From Halomonas sp. (GTDB taxonomy: Bacteria; Pseudomonadota; Gammaproteobacteria; Pseudomonadales; Halomonadaceae), in NCBI RefSeq assembly GCF_011050415.1, contig NZ_DRFS01000034.1, positions 46,428 to 110,427 of the forward strand: DNA of 64,000 nt. The letters run 5' to 3'. The stretch's first letter is position 1. Every line of letters begins with the position of its first letter. Positions 8,035 through 17,710 of this stretch are shown piece by piece. The translations under genes and the position numbers were made by a program. The notes beneath the pieces were generated by a model. The model made no database searches, had not been told where the DNA came from, and was given only the letters and a program-made list of their open reading frames with translations.

Positions 8035-9132
8035 ATGAAAAAAACACTTTTAGCGACTGCTATCATCGGCGCCCTGGGTGCCTCTGCTGCAGCACAAGCA
8101 GCAACTGTATATGACCAAGACGGCACCAAGCTTGATATCTATGGTCGTATCGCTCTGGGTATCGCTGGTGGTGGCCCTGAGCGTAATGCCGATGGCCCGA
8201 TCAACAACGATCCTGAGTTCGTGGACGTTTTCTCTCGCCTCGGCTTGCGTATGAGCCAAGCTATCACCACTGATATGACGGCTTTTGGTCATCTTGAATG
8301 GCGTTTCCGTGCTGATGGCGGTGATAACCGTTTTGATGCTTTTCATGAAACGCGTCAAAGCTACATCGGTCTGCGAAGCGACCAGTACGGTACTATTCAA
8401 GCGGGTAACTTCGATAGCTTCTACAACCAGTTCGTTTCTAAACCATTTGACTGGCAGATCGACTCTGGCCTGGAATTTGCGGGTCACCCCAAACAGTCGC
8501 GCGGCGATTCTATCGGTTACTACACGCCTGAGCTAAACGGCTTCACTGCTGCATTGCAGGTTAAACACTACAGTGAGCGTGGCTTGCGCGAAGACCTCCC
8601 GGCTAGTGCTGGTGGCACATCTGAGCAAGGCGACGTAATTGCTGCGCAAGGTGGTGTGCGCTACCAAGATGGCCCTGTAACCGTTGGTCTGGGCTTTGTT
8701 GACGATGTTCAGCGTGGCGGCGGTAACGGCGAAATGCTATACGGCCTGATTGGTTCTTATGACTTCACTGACCAATTCACTGCTCGCTTAGGTTATGAAG
8801 GTCGTGAGCACAATGCTGACTTCAACAACGGCAATGCAAGTGCTGATAGCAACCGCGTAGGGTATGACACCGTAGGTGTGGGTGGTACTTTCACCACTGG
8901 TCCTTGGGCTTTCGCTCTTGATTACTACCACATCGATCGTGACGGTGGTTTCGACAGCAGCAATAGCTGGTCTGCCGGTAGTTACTACAAAGTTTCCAGC
9001 AACTTCGACGTGTTTGCTGAGCTTTATAATGGTGACATCCCACGTCTTAGCACTGATGAAAGCATCCGTGACAACTGGGATAACCTGACCGACGACGTAT
9101 ACTGGCTGACAGGCGCTCGTTACCACTTCTAA
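8035..9132 (+). CDS. Outer-membrane porin (Gram-negative porin family), first of a tandem pair
   Basis: A 365-residue precursor with a classical signal peptide, MKKTLLATAIIGALGASAAA, cleaved near QAA-TVYDQDG. The mature protein is rich in alternating beta strands, with the typical TKLDIYGRIALGIAGGG start, a constriction-loop region, and the C-terminal GARYHF ending in Phe, the BAM recognition signal. It is a trimeric general diffusion porin by family, and acidic as expected of a halophile. The 263-bp upstream gap should hold its promoter, but I see no convincing sigma70 site. Confidence 0.93.
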   Translation: MKKTLLATAIIGALGASAAAQAATVYDQDGTKLDIYGRIALGIAGGGPERNADGPINNDPEFVDVFSRLGLRMSQAITTDMTAFGHLEWRFRADGGDNRFDAFHETRQSYIGLRSDQYGTIQAGNFDSFYNQFVSKPFDWQIDSGLEFAGHPKQSRGDSIGYYTPELNGFTAALQVKHYSERGLREDLPASAGGTSEQGDVIAAQGGVRYQDGPVTVGLGFVDDVQRGGGNGEMLYGLIGSYDFTDQFTARLGYEGREHNADFNNGNASADSNRVGYDTVGVGGTFTTGPWAFALDYYHIDRDGGFDSSNSWSAGSYYKVSSNFDVFAELYNGDIPRLSTDESIRDNWDNLTDDVYWLTGARYHF

Positions 9133-9184
9133 GCTTGGTTTAAACAACCATGCTTCAAGGGTAACTGCCTAGCAGAACCAATAG

Positions 9185-9213
9185 AACCGACCTCGAAAGA
9201 GGTCGGTTTTTTT
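9185..9213 (+). terminator. Rho-independent terminator after first porin
   Basis: A perfect 10-bp stem, AACCGACCTC paired with GAGGTCGGTT across a GAAA tetraloop, followed by a T tract. It ends the first porin transcript, so the second porin likely has its own promoter in the AT-rich 200 bp that follow. Confidence 0.93.
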
Positions 9214-9414
9214 ATGGGTATACGATATGAAATTTTAAGCAAGCCACGAAAGGAAAAACTTAATCCTTTAGCAAAAAATAGTAATTAAGCACAAAGTTAC
9301 TTTGCTTATTTAGTGTAATTATATAACATAACTTTTGATTGGCGCTTTTGATTGAGTTCAGGCTCCAAACAGCCATGTGTGTGTTATTAAAAGCAAAAAG
9401 TAAGGGATGCAATA

Positions 9415-10446
9415 ATGAGAAAAACGCTGTTAGTGACCGCTGTCACCAGCGCTTTATGGGCTTCAGCAGCTCAAGCTACTACGCTCTATAATCAAGACGG
9501 CACTCAGCTGGATATCTATGGCCGTATTTCCATGGGTATTGCAGGTGGTGGGCCAGAGTTTAATAGCGCGGGTAACGAAATTGATGACGGCATAGAGTTT
9601 GTCGATGTCTATTCACGCCTCGGGTTTCGAATGAGCCAAGCCGTAACATCTGATCTAACAGCTTTTGGACGTTTAGAATGGCGGTTTAGGGGTGATGAGC
9701 GTATTGCCTCTCAAGCTTTTGCCGAAACGCGCCAGAGCTACATTGGGCTAGAAAGTAAGCAATACGGTACCATCCAGGCGGGCAATTTCGACAGCCTCTA
9801 TTACCAGTTTGTTTCAGTACCTTTTGATGTTTACCTCGATCGGGGCCTACTGTTCAATTCTACCGGGTTACAGTCCCGTGGTGATTCCATTGGCTATTAC
9901 ACGCCTGAATTGCATGGGTTCACCTCTTTTATACAGCTCAAGCATTACAGTGAGCGTGGGCTTACTACGGCTGAGCAACGTAGCGAGGGTGACGTAGTTG
10001 CCGCTCAGGGTGGTGTGCGTTACCAGCAAGGTCCTTTTAAAGTGGGCTTGGGTGCGGTAGAAAACGTAGTCCGTGGCGGCGGGAATGGTGAAATGCTTTA
10101 CGGCCTAATCGGTGCATACGATATAACCGATCAGTTCACCGCACGCTTTGGTGTAGAAACGCAAGATAACAGCGAGACCTATGGGGGAGGGTTCGACACC
10201 GTAGGGTTAGGTGGCACGTTCACGACAGGGCCCTGGGCCTTCACCGCGGATGTCTACAGCGTAGAAAGAGACAATCAAGACAACAGCAATGCCTGGGCTG
10301 CAGGGGCTTACTATAAGGTTTCCAGTGCGTTTGACATATTCATAGAGCTAGCCGATGGCGATGCACCTACGGTAAGCCGTGACGTAACCCTAGGTGATCT
10401 CTCGGATAACGTCTATTGGTTAACAGGAGCGCGGTATCTTTTTTAA
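9415..10446 (+). CDS. Outer-membrane porin, second of a tandem pair
   Basis: A 343-residue paralogue of the preceding porin, sharing most of its strand sequences (GRISMGIAGGGPEF, SRLGFRMSQAVTSDLTAFGRLEWRF, GNFDSLYYQFV, GARYLF at the C terminus). The signal peptide is MRKTLLVTAVTSALWASAAQA. Differences cluster in regions expected to be surface loops, including a shorter loop near residue 270. A terminator follows, so it is a separate transcription unit. Duplicated porins often differ in pore selectivity or regulation; nothing in the sequence says which applies here. Confidence 0.92.
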   Translation: MRKTLLVTAVTSALWASAAQATTLYNQDGTQLDIYGRISMGIAGGGPEFNSAGNEIDDGIEFVDVYSRLGFRMSQAVTSDLTAFGRLEWRFRGDERIASQAFAETRQSYIGLESKQYGTIQAGNFDSLYYQFVSVPFDVYLDRGLLFNSTGLQSRGDSIGYYTPELHGFTSFIQLKHYSERGLTTAEQRSEGDVVAAQGGVRYQQGPFKVGLGAVENVVRGGGNGEMLYGLIGAYDITDQFTARFGVETQDNSETYGGGFDTVGLGGTFTTGPWAFTADVYSVERDNQDNSNAWAAGAYYKVSSAFDIFIELADGDAPTVSRDVTLGDLSDNVYWLTGARYLF

Positions 10447-10513
10447 AAAGTGATCACAGTTGAATGAATAAAATGCCATTGATGAATTAAGAAAAACAGT
10501 GTTCGTTTAGAAG

Positions 10514-10543
10514 CGCTCTACCTCTGTGGTTAGAGCGTTTTTT
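10514..10543 (+). terminator. Rho-independent terminator after second porin
   Basis: CGCTCTACC pairs with GGTTAGAGCG (one bulged base) and is followed by TTTTTT. It separates the porins from the polysaccharide locus. Confidence 0.88.
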
Positions 10544-10922
10544 GTGCGAAATACGTCACCCATGCCGGATCCAATGAGGCGTTTTCACGCCTGTTCTGTT
10601 ATGATTAGCAACAAAGCATGCTAGATGTGTGGCTCTACAGCATCAATAGTAAAGTATGAAAATAGACAGTTTGCTAAATAAAAAATGTAAATGTAGATGG
10701 CTTTTATTAAATAACTTTTATTGAACTGGCATTAATTGAAATAGTTCTTGTTGAATGATTTAAATATGTTTAGTTAAGAATTGGCTAAAAGTATATTGTT
10801 TAATCAAGGTAAATATGGAAGAAAGTGATTTTTGCTAGCTAATAAGTACTAGCTTGGCAGTAATGACTAGCTTATCGATAACTGATTGCGATAGTGTTTC
10901 GCAAGTTAAATAACCGTGACTC
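10544..10922. other. AT-rich gap upstream of the polysaccharide locus
   Basis: About 380 bp without a supportable gene. Base composition drops sharply to AT-rich from about 10640, matching the following wcaJ-like gene. A short GAGGCGTTTTCACGCCT hairpin lies near 10574. I see no ops element here and no confident promoter, although the leader of the first polysaccharide transcript must lie in this stretch. Confidence 0.5.
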
Positions 10923-12305
10923 ATGGATAGACGATCAATAGGAATTGTAGAGCGTTATCCGGCACAGCTTATAGTGCCGATAGTCGATGTGTTTGCCCTG
11001 GTTGTTGGCGGGATGCTAGCGCATAGTATTCGTTTTCAATCATTTTTGCTGCATGATAGATACTGGCTAGCGATGACAGTAATGACCTTGTTAATTCTGC
11101 TGATTAACACGGTTCAAGGTGGCTATATACGTTGGAGAGTTAGTAAAATACCATCGCTTTTAATTAAATTAGGTATGGTTTGGTTAATAGTCGCTATAGT
11201 GGCAGCTTCACTTATATATTTCGCACATGCGGCGGATGGCTATTCGCGATTATGGGTAGGTTATACCCTGGTTATTTCGTATGCTATAGCCGCTAGTGTA
11301 AGAGTCTTTGCGCAGTTACTTTTAAAATATGCGAGAAAACTTGGTAAAGCAAAGCGACCGGTGTTTTTAGTTGGTCCTTCTACTCAAGTTATTCATGTTG
11401 GAAGAGGGATGCGTGATGCACCTTTTGAAGGTTATTGCATTGCGGGTGTTGAGCGCTTACATGAAAAGCCAGATGCTTTGTTTTATGAACGATTGGTTAG
11501 ACGAGTTATCGAGTCAGGTGCAAGAGAGGTATGGATATGTGTGCCGCTAGAAATGGGGGCTCTTGTACGCTCAATTTTTTACGAGCTTCGTTACCATACG
11601 GTAGAGGTTCGTTTTATTCCGGATTTTGAGGGTATGCAGCTGCTTAATCACCGTATGAGCGAGGTGGCTGGGCACCTTGCGGTAGATCTCAGTGTATCGC
11701 CTTTGGATGGTGTTACACGGATTGTGAAACGTATGGAAGACCTAATCTTAGGTTCGATTATAAGTATCTTAATATTGCCATTATGTATTGCTATTGCCAT
11801 TGCTGTAAAAGTAACGTCACCAGGCCCTGTGTTATTTAAACAGCACCGCACGGGTGCAAATGGTAGACTTTTTAAAGTTTATAAGTTTCGTACTATGTAT
11901 GTGCATCAAGAGCCGGAAGGATGGGTGACCCAAGCAAGCCCTGGAGATGAAAGAATAACACCGTTAGGTGCCTTTCTTAGAAGAAGTTCTTTTGATGAAT
12001 TGCCACAATTCTATAATGTTTTGCAAGGACGAATGTCAATCGTAGGGCCTCGCCCTCACGCGTTAGCGCACAATGAATATTATAAAGATATTGTTGAGTC
12101 GTACATGAAACGCCATAAAGTAAAACCCGGAATTTCAGGCTGGGCTCAAGTAAATGGGCATAGAGGAGAAACCGACACGATTGAGAAAATGGAAAAAAGA
12201 GTCGCCTATGACTTGTGGTATATTGATAACTGGTCATTGATGTTGGATCTTAGGATTATATTTTTGACAGTCATTAAAGGGTTTTTTAATAAAAACGCTT
12301 ACTGA
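10923..12305 (+). CDS. Undecaprenyl-phosphate sugar-1-phosphate transferase (WcaJ/WbaP type)
   Basis: This polyisoprenyl-phosphate hexose-1-phosphate transferase would load the first sugar of the repeat unit onto undecaprenyl phosphate at the cytoplasmic face. At 460 residues it is close to WcaJ (464). Several hydrophobic segments lie in residues 15-130, then a Rossmann-like soluble region (about 140-250). A membrane re-entrant helix near 275 leads into the catalytic domain, which holds KVYKFRTMY (about 320), RRSSFDELPQFYNVL (about 352) with the Asp-Glu pair, SIVGPRPHA, and a C-terminal VKPGISGWAQVNGHRGET stretch. The ribosome-binding site before 10923 is poor. Codon use is more AT-rich than in the housekeeping genes. 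Confidence 0.92.
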   Translation: MDRRSIGIVERYPAQLIVPIVDVFALVVGGMLAHSIRFQSFLLHDRYWLAMTVMTLLILLINTVQGGYIRWRVSKIPSLLIKLGMVWLIVAIVAASLIYFAHAADGYSRLWVGYTLVISYAIAASVRVFAQLLLKYARKLGKAKRPVFLVGPSTQVIHVGRGMRDAPFEGYCIAGVERLHEKPDALFYERLVRRVIESGAREVWICVPLEMGALVRSIFYELRYHTVEVRFIPDFEGMQLLNHRMSEVAGHLAVDLSVSPLDGVTRIVKRMEDLILGSIISILILPLCIAIAIAVKVTSPGPVLFKQHRTGANGRLFKVYKFRTMYVHQEPEGWVTQASPGDERITPLGAFLRRSSFDELPQFYNVLQGRMSIVGPRPHALAHNEYYKDIVESYMKRHKVKPGISGWAQVNGHRGETDTIEKMEKRVAYDLWYIDNWSLMLDLRIIFLTVIKGFFNKNAY

Positions 12306-12337
12306 TATTAATGTTTATGATTTGGGTGCTCTGCTGA

Positions 12338-13624
12338 ATGACTGAAAATATTATTGGTAATCCGAGTAAAAATGATTTTTTTAATATGTTAATGAGAAAT
12401 TATGCATCTCTCTCTGTTTTTTTAATGGGGAGTATTGCGCTTGTTGTGCCAACGGGCTATTCAGTGGGGCCTCTGCTTTTACTGTTTGCAAGTACATGCT
12501 TACTGTTTAGAAAAGAGACAGTTAAATTAACGACTCAAGATATTTTGATTATTATAATTTTAGCCACTTATGCTCTCGTTGTGGGCGGCATGTCGTATAT
12601 AGAAATTGGATCGAGAGGGCTAGATCGTCCCGTTAGATTTCTGCTCGCGATTCCAGTGCTACTGCTCATATTACGTTATCCGCCTCATCTTGCTTGGCTC
12701 TGGAGTGGACTAGCGCTAGGAGCAGGCTTGGCAGGGGGGTGGGCGGCTTGGCAGAAATTCGTAGAAGGGGTGTGGCGCGCGGAAGGCTATACTCACGTTA
12801 TCCAGTTTGGCAACTTGAGCATGCTGATGGGAGTGATCTGCTTCGCAGGTATTGGGTGGGCATTGTCTCAACCTCGTTTTAGATTTGCGTGGTGTTCACT
12901 CCTTGCGGTTGGTGGGCTAATGGGGATGCTAGCTTCGCTTCTATCTGGCAGTCGTGGCGGGTGGGTAGGGTTGCCGGTCGTCGCATTTGTGCTCTATAAA
13001 AGCTATGGACACAAGCTCTCAAAAAGCGTTAAGGCGCTGGTGATAGCGGGTTTGGTATTAGCAGGTTTGTCCCTTTACTCGATTCCTCAGACTGGCTTGC
13101 AAGACCGTTTCCAAGATGCTAAGAACGATATTTCCAGCTACTACTCGGACGAAAACCGTGATACCTCCTTGGGATTGCGATTTGAGATGTGGCGAGGTGC
13201 AAGTCAGCTAATTATGGAACGGCCCATATTAGGCTGGGGTGAGGCGGGATACGCCGAAGCGATGATCGAGTTAGGTGAACAAGGTGAAATCACTTATCAA
13301 TCTTCTCAGTTTGGCCATGCACATAATGAATTTATCGACGCATTAGCCAAACGCGGTTTGATGGGCTTGGCAGTGCTATTGGCGCTCTATTTTGTACCAC
13401 TCCGATTATTTGCGTCTGGACTTAAGCACCAAAACCTTGAAACACGCTCATTGGCAGTAGCCGGAACGCTTCTCGCCGTAGGTTATATCGACTTTGGGCT
13501 GTCACAGGCATTCTTGGCACACAATAGCGGGGTTATGTTTTACGCTTTCTGGCTTAGCCTACTGTGGGGATGTTATCGAGTGCAATTGATACAACAACAA
13601 ATCAGCGTTCAACCCCAGAATTGA
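12338..13624 (+). CDS. O-antigen ligase / polymerase family membrane protein (WaaL/Wzy-like)
   Basis: A polytopic inner-membrane protein of 428 residues with about ten or more hydrophobic segments. A large periplasmic loop after residue 200 carries the family signatures SGSRGGWVGLP (about 202) and GHAHNEFIDALAKRG (about 325), the latter with the conserved histidine of WaaL-type ligases. It would either join lipid-linked glycan to lipid A core or polymerise repeat units. Sequence alone does not separate WaaL from Wzy. The Wzm-Wzt exporter nearby favours ligase, because that route needs no Wzy. Its 3' end overlaps the next, opposite-strand gene by 16 bp. Confidence 0.85.
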   Translation: MTENIIGNPSKNDFFNMLMRNYASLSVFLMGSIALVVPTGYSVGPLLLLFASTCLLFRKETVKLTTQDILIIIILATYALVVGGMSYIEIGSRGLDRPVRFLLAIPVLLLILRYPPHLAWLWSGLALGAGLAGGWAAWQKFVEGVWRAEGYTHVIQFGNLSMLMGVICFAGIGWALSQPRFRFAWCSLLAVGGLMGMLASLLSGSRGGWVGLPVVAFVLYKSYGHKLSKSVKALVIAGLVLAGLSLYSIPQTGLQDRFQDAKNDISSYYSDENRDTSLGLRFEMWRGASQLIMERPILGWGEAGYAEAMIELGEQGEITYQSSQFGHAHNEFIDALAKRGLMGLAVLLALYFVPLRLFASGLKHQNLETRSLAVAGTLLAVGYIDFGLSQAFLAHNSGVMFYAFWLSLLWGCYRVQLIQQQISVQPQN

Positions 13625-14523
13625 GAATGCATTGAAAGCCGCTTCTTAATCTGAATAGGCAGCTTCTTTTCATAACGCCCCAGCCGATAACCCGCGTATT
13701 TTGCAAAAGTACGCAGTAGGGCGCTGGGGAGTGAAAGGGGAGCATGATTCAATAGGTAGCGCGCTTCAGAGCGAATGAAGCGCATACCTTCACCTTCCGC
13801 ACTTCCCAGCCATTCTATTAACCACGCTTCCTGAGAGTGAAAAGCACCGATATCAAAATAGCGCTTAAATTCTTCGCGCATTGAATAATTATGCGAATGG
13901 TAAACACAGGCCTCAGCGTTATAGGCCAGCTTCCAGCCCTGCTTAAGCAGCCTTGCACCTGCCATCATATCTTCAGAAAGAATCACATGGCTTGGAAAAC
14001 CACCGGCATCAATCAAAGCCTGCCTGCGGTAAGCCGCGAAAGAGTTAGAGAGGAATGCTGTTTTGATGCCTAGCGTTGGAACATCGGCCTGGCTGACCAC
14101 TCGAGACTCGGCAGGGTAGTTGAATAAGCGAGCGTGGGCTGCTACCGCTGTTGCGTCTTGATGAGGCAATTGCCTGCCAAACGCCGCGCCAACGTTAGGA
14201 TCTTCAAAACTTTGGCAGAGAATCGTCAGCGCTGCAGAGTCTAAGATGTAGGCATCCTGCGTCATAAAGATCACCACATCACAGTCGCCCAGTTCATGTA
14301 GCAGCCTGTTTCGCGTGCCGCCATGATTAAACGTCTGACGATCAATGCTAATCACCTCTGCACCTGCATTGTGAGCCAGGGTGGCGGTGTCATCATCAGA
14401 GCATGAGTCAACCACCACCAAGCGCATAGTGGGCCCGAGCCCCGCAAGGGTGGTATCAAGCCAGCGCTGCCACTGTGGGCCAGCGTTCAGCGTAGGCACG
14501 CAAACGGCAAAATTAAGTGCCAT
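13609..14523 (-). CDS. GT2 glycosyltransferase, rhamnosyltransferase-like
   Basis: A 304-residue GT-A fold enzyme. N-terminal VCVPTLNAG and VVVDSCSDDDT bind nucleotide sugar. TFNHGGTRN (64-72) is typical of RfbF/RfbN-type rhamnosyltransferases. The DxD equivalent is TQDA (88-91), and SEDMMAGARLLKQGWKLAY is the acceptor-side ED motif. With dTDP-rhamnose made by the rml genes 6 kb away, rhamnosyl transfer is a reasonable guess. It lies three bases downstream of the 14527 gene and probably shares its transcript. Confidence 0.85.
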   Translation of the reverse strand: MALNFAVCVPTLNAGPQWQRWLDTTLAGLGPTMRLVVVDSCSDDDTATLAHNAGAEVISIDRQTFNHGGTRNRLLHELGDCDVVIFMTQDAYILDSAALTILCQSFEDPNVGAAFGRQLPHQDATAVAAHARLFNYPAESRVVSQADVPTLGIKTAFLSNSFAAYRRQALIDAGGFPSHVILSEDMMAGARLLKQGWKLAYNAEACVYHSHNYSMREEFKRYFDIGAFHSQEAWLIEWLGSAEGEGMRFIRSEARYLLNHAPLSLPSALLRTFAKYAGYRLGRYEKKLPIQIKKRLSMHSQFWG

Positions 14524-14526
14524 TAT

Positions 14527-16743
14527 TTAATTCCCGACTGAAGACTGGCTACGGATAAGAAGCTCTTCGTCAGTTGAATTTTTAACATCGTGATAGGCTT
14601 TATCGAGCGCCAGCTGTCTCTGCTGCTTCACAATTGGGTTAGCGGGAGTACGATAAAGAGACGTAGTCTTTTCTACTAATTTGAATGTGCTTTGGTAGGC
14701 GTAGCGGCGCCATAAATTCCAGTCTTCAAGCTGATCAAGCGTTTCATTAAATCCACCCAGCTCCAGGTAAAGTGCACGACGGAACATAATGGCCTGAATC
14801 GAAATAAAGTTTTCAGTTGCCAAGCGCTCATGACTAAATGCCAAGCGGTGCTGACCATGCAACTGATAAAGCAGCTCATTGATGTGCTTATTTTCCTTAT
14901 CAATATCACACATCACATCCCAGGCAAGGCTGTAAACACCTGACAGGCGCTCTTCGCTTTCCAGTACGGTTCGTACTAATAACTCAATATGATCTGCGTA
15001 GATCAAGTCATCATCATCAAGGAACAGGCACCACTCACCGCTAGCTTTGGAAAGCCCCAAGTTGCCTGCAGCGCTGCGACCTAATTTATCCTGGGAGTAA
15101 TAGTGCACCGGGAGTTCGCTGTTTTCAGCAAGAAGCTCAACCGTCTGCGCGCAATGCGTCCCACCATCTTCCACCACGATCCACTCAATGGCGCGATAGG
15201 TTTGATTGAGAACGCTGATTCCCGCTTGGTTCAGTAACCAATCTCTACCCTGATAGGTGCGGGTGATAATAGAAACCACCGGCCTGGAGTCAAACGTCTC
15301 AACAGCCGTATCAGAAGGAACAAATGCTCCTTCGCGGGTCAATTCGTAATCCAGTCCTCGGAAGACACCAACCGAAAGGCTACCGGCCTTTTTGCGCTCG
15401 CGATTTAAGGCAGGTAGCTGGCGTAACAGTGCAGAGTACTCTTTCATTAATCGTTTGCGCGCGCCCTCGAAAGGCTGGGGGCGAGCAACGCTAGCGATAG
15501 CTAAACCAAGTGTCGCTAAGCGGGCAGGCACCGTGCCATAGCGCAACCGCAAATAGAGATTAGCGCGGGTGCTGCCGAGGTACTGGGCAGGCTTAACCTG
15601 GTGTGCCTCTTCATAGGTATAGTGAGCCACGGTCGCGTTAGGGCAATAGCGCAACCTGAAGCCTGCCTCACGAATCCGGAATGAGAACTCAACGTCTTCG
15701 CCATACAGAAAAATACGCTCATCGTAGCCATTGATATGATTAAACGACGTGCGACGAATCAAAATACAGGCATGAGAAGACCAATGGGTCTCCCAGGTAA
15801 CGGGGTCATAATGCTTCGGATGTTCATAGGGGCGCTGCCTTAGCTCCCAGCAAGCAACATCGTCTTGATCCCTGGCCGCCAAAGTAACAACCCGCGAAAT
15901 TGAATCTGGATCAAACTCAAGATCAGGGTTGGTGATTAACGCGTACTCACCTTGGCTATGGTTGATTGCCCAGTTATGGGCCGCACCGAAGCCTAAGTTG
16001 GGCCGCTGGTGTAACTGAAAATCAGCGAACGCATCGCCCATGGTAGAGCGTATAGCGGCAATTCGCTCAAGCGTGTCATCCGTAGAGCCATTATCCACAA
16101 TCGCCACTTCAATGCGATCAAGCGGATATGCCTGAGAATGAATGCTATTAAATAAAGAAGTTAACCATTTACTACTATTATAAGTAACTAGCGATATAGT
16201 AATTAAAGGTAAAACAGTGCCATGGGGCAGCGGCGTGCTAGATGCTTGCGCTAAACCTCCATACTGAATAAGTAGCGGCTCATCTAAGTTGCGTTTTTCA
16301 GCCAGTTTATTTAAAAGCCGCAGATTATGAGGTTCGTTAAAGCGAGCTTCAAAGCGCTTCAATATATCAGCCAACGGGCGTAGCACTGATTTTACCGGTG
16401 CAGGTAGCCTGCGCGCCGCAGAGCGGGCACGGTAATAGCCATGGCGTAATGAAATACGTGAATGGCCAGCACCTTTACGCAGGCTTGCCGAAGCGTGCCA
16501 ACGAGCATGGCGGCTCACATAAATAGCGCGCCGCAAAGGGTTGGTAACTCGCCAAGAGCGAGATGACTCGATGGCGCTCAGTTGCTCACGCAAGTGCGCA
16601 TTTTCCTGGCGCAAATGGGCGATTTCATCCGACATATCCTGGGCGTCTTGGGGGCTGGAAGCCTCATTAGGCAAGCGTCCATGCATACTGTTATGGCTTA
16701 AGTTGCGATCTTCCAATGTTCGTCCTGAAATAGCAGTAATCAA
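14527..16743 (-). CDS. Tandem GT2-GT2 glycosyltransferase
   Basis: Up to 738 residues with a helical leader (HLRQENAHLREQLSAIESS), the SRSWRVTNPLR motif that often precedes such enzymes, and two GT2 domains. The first (about 180-420) has ISLVTYNSSKWL, VDNGSTDDT, NPDLEF and GEDVEFSFRIREAGF. The second (about 488-700) has VSIITRTYQGRDWLL, VVEDGG and LFLDDDDLI. One polypeptide could add two sugars in succession. The longest frame begins at a TTG; ATGs at codons 20 and 37 are alternatives, and none has a convincing ribosome-binding site, so the true start may be internal. It is divergent from wzm. Confidence 0.85.
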   Translation of the reverse strand: MITAISGRTLEDRNLSHNSMHGRLPNEASSPQDAQDMSDEIAHLRQENAHLREQLSAIESSRSWRVTNPLRRAIYVSRHARWHASASLRKGAGHSRISLRHGYYRARSAARRLPAPVKSVLRPLADILKRFEARFNEPHNLRLLNKLAEKRNLDEPLLIQYGGLAQASSTPLPHGTVLPLITISLVTYNSSKWLTSLFNSIHSQAYPLDRIEVAIVDNGSTDDTLERIAAIRSTMGDAFADFQLHQRPNLGFGAAHNWAINHSQGEYALITNPDLEFDPDSISRVVTLAARDQDDVACWELRQRPYEHPKHYDPVTWETHWSSHACILIRRTSFNHINGYDERIFLYGEDVEFSFRIREAGFRLRYCPNATVAHYTYEEAHQVKPAQYLGSTRANLYLRLRYGTVPARLATLGLAIASVARPQPFEGARKRLMKEYSALLRQLPALNRERKKAGSLSVGVFRGLDYELTREGAFVPSDTAVETFDSRPVVSIITRTYQGRDWLLNQAGISVLNQTYRAIEWIVVEDGGTHCAQTVELLAENSELPVHYYSQDKLGRSAAGNLGLSKASGEWCLFLDDDDLIYADHIELLVRTVLESEERLSGVYSLAWDVMCDIDKENKHINELLYQLHGQHRLAFSHERLATENFISIQAIMFRRALYLELGGFNETLDQLEDWNLWRRYAYQSTFKLVEKTTSLYRTPANPIVKQQRQLALDKAYHDVKNSTDEELLIRSQSSVGN

Positions 16744-16870
16744 GTAAAAGAGAATCGGTTCATGATAGTCGATCTACTATCTAAGGTCGACGCGCATTTC
16801 TTCGCGTTGTTAGAGGCACACGCGTAACGTAGAATGAGCGGCTAATTCTAGCCACCAATGGACGGAAGCC

Positions 16871-17710
16871 GTGACGCAAACGCACATGGCAGCGCGGTTT
16901 AAGGCTGCGCCGAGGCAATTAATTGCAAGTGTTAATACTCATCACCAACTGCTTTTGAAGCTGATTTGGCGCGATGTGGTAGGGCGTTACAGGGGGTCTT
17001 TGATTGGCTTGTTGTGGTCATTCGTGACACCACTAATCATGTTGGCCGTTTACACATTTGTTTTTACTTATGTTTTCCAAGCGCGTTGGAATGTAGGTGA
17101 AGACGAGCCAAGAGCACTGTTTGCTTTGGTACTTTTTTCGGGATTAATGTTGCACGGTTTATTAGCAGAAGTGCTTAATCGTTCGCCAAGTATTATTATT
17201 AATAACGTTAATTATGTGAAAAAAGTCGTTTTCCCATTAGAGCTTTTACCCATTGTTATTTTAGGGGCAGCACTCTTTCATTTTGCGATTAATGTGGGTG
17301 TCATGCTGCTGGCGATGCTGTTAATGGGTATGCCGCTGCATTCGACTATTTTGCTCTATCCGCTCGTTGTATTGCCATTGATACCATTAACGCTGGGGCT
17401 CGGATGGGGACTGGCGGCGCTAGGTGTGTTTGTGCGTGATATCGGCCAGCTAACCGGCATCATAACCACTATTTTACTATTTCTTTCGCCGATCTTTTTC
17501 CCCTTGGATGCGCTGCCGCCTTTGCTGCAGAAGCTGCTGGTGTTGAATCCATTAACCATCATCATCGAAAATGCGCGTAACGTGCTGCTGTGGGGTGAAA
17601 TGCCAAACTGGGGAGCGCTAATGATGTATAGCGTTGTCTCCCTCGTGGTATTCCTGGTGGGGTTCGTTGGTTTCCAAGCGCTACGTAAGGGGTTTGCTGA
17701 TGTCCTCTGA
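16871..17710 (+). CDS. wzm: Wzm-type ABC-2 permease for O-antigen/teichoic-type glycan export
   Basis: A 279-residue inner-membrane ABC-2 permease. The N terminus LLLKLIWRDVVGRYRGSLIGLLWSFVTPL is the gate-helix signature of the Wzm/TagG group. Six hydrophobic segments follow. A GTG start at 16871 is preceded by GGACGGAAG. The last 11 bases overlap the start of the ATPase gene, so the two subunits are translationally coupled. It would flip undecaprenyl-linked glycan to the periplasm. Confidence 0.93.
   Translation: MTQTHMAARFKAAPRQLIASVNTHHQLLLKLIWRDVVGRYRGSLIGLLWSFVTPLIMLAVYTFVFTYVFQARWNVGEDEPRALFALVLFSGLMLHGLLAEVLNRSPSIIINNVNYVKKVVFPLELLPIVILGAALFHFAINVGVMLLAMLLMGMPLHSTILLYPLVVLPLIPLTLGLGWGLAALGVFVRDIGQLTGIITTILLFLSPIFFPLDALPPLLQKLLVLNPLTIIIENARNVLLWGEMPNWGALMMYSVVSLVVFLVGFVGFQALRKGFADVL

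Noticed and set aside
8050..8487. 145-codon minus-strand frame within the first porin
   Set aside because: Antisense shadow of a repetitive beta-barrel gene; a similar shadow occurs over other genes.
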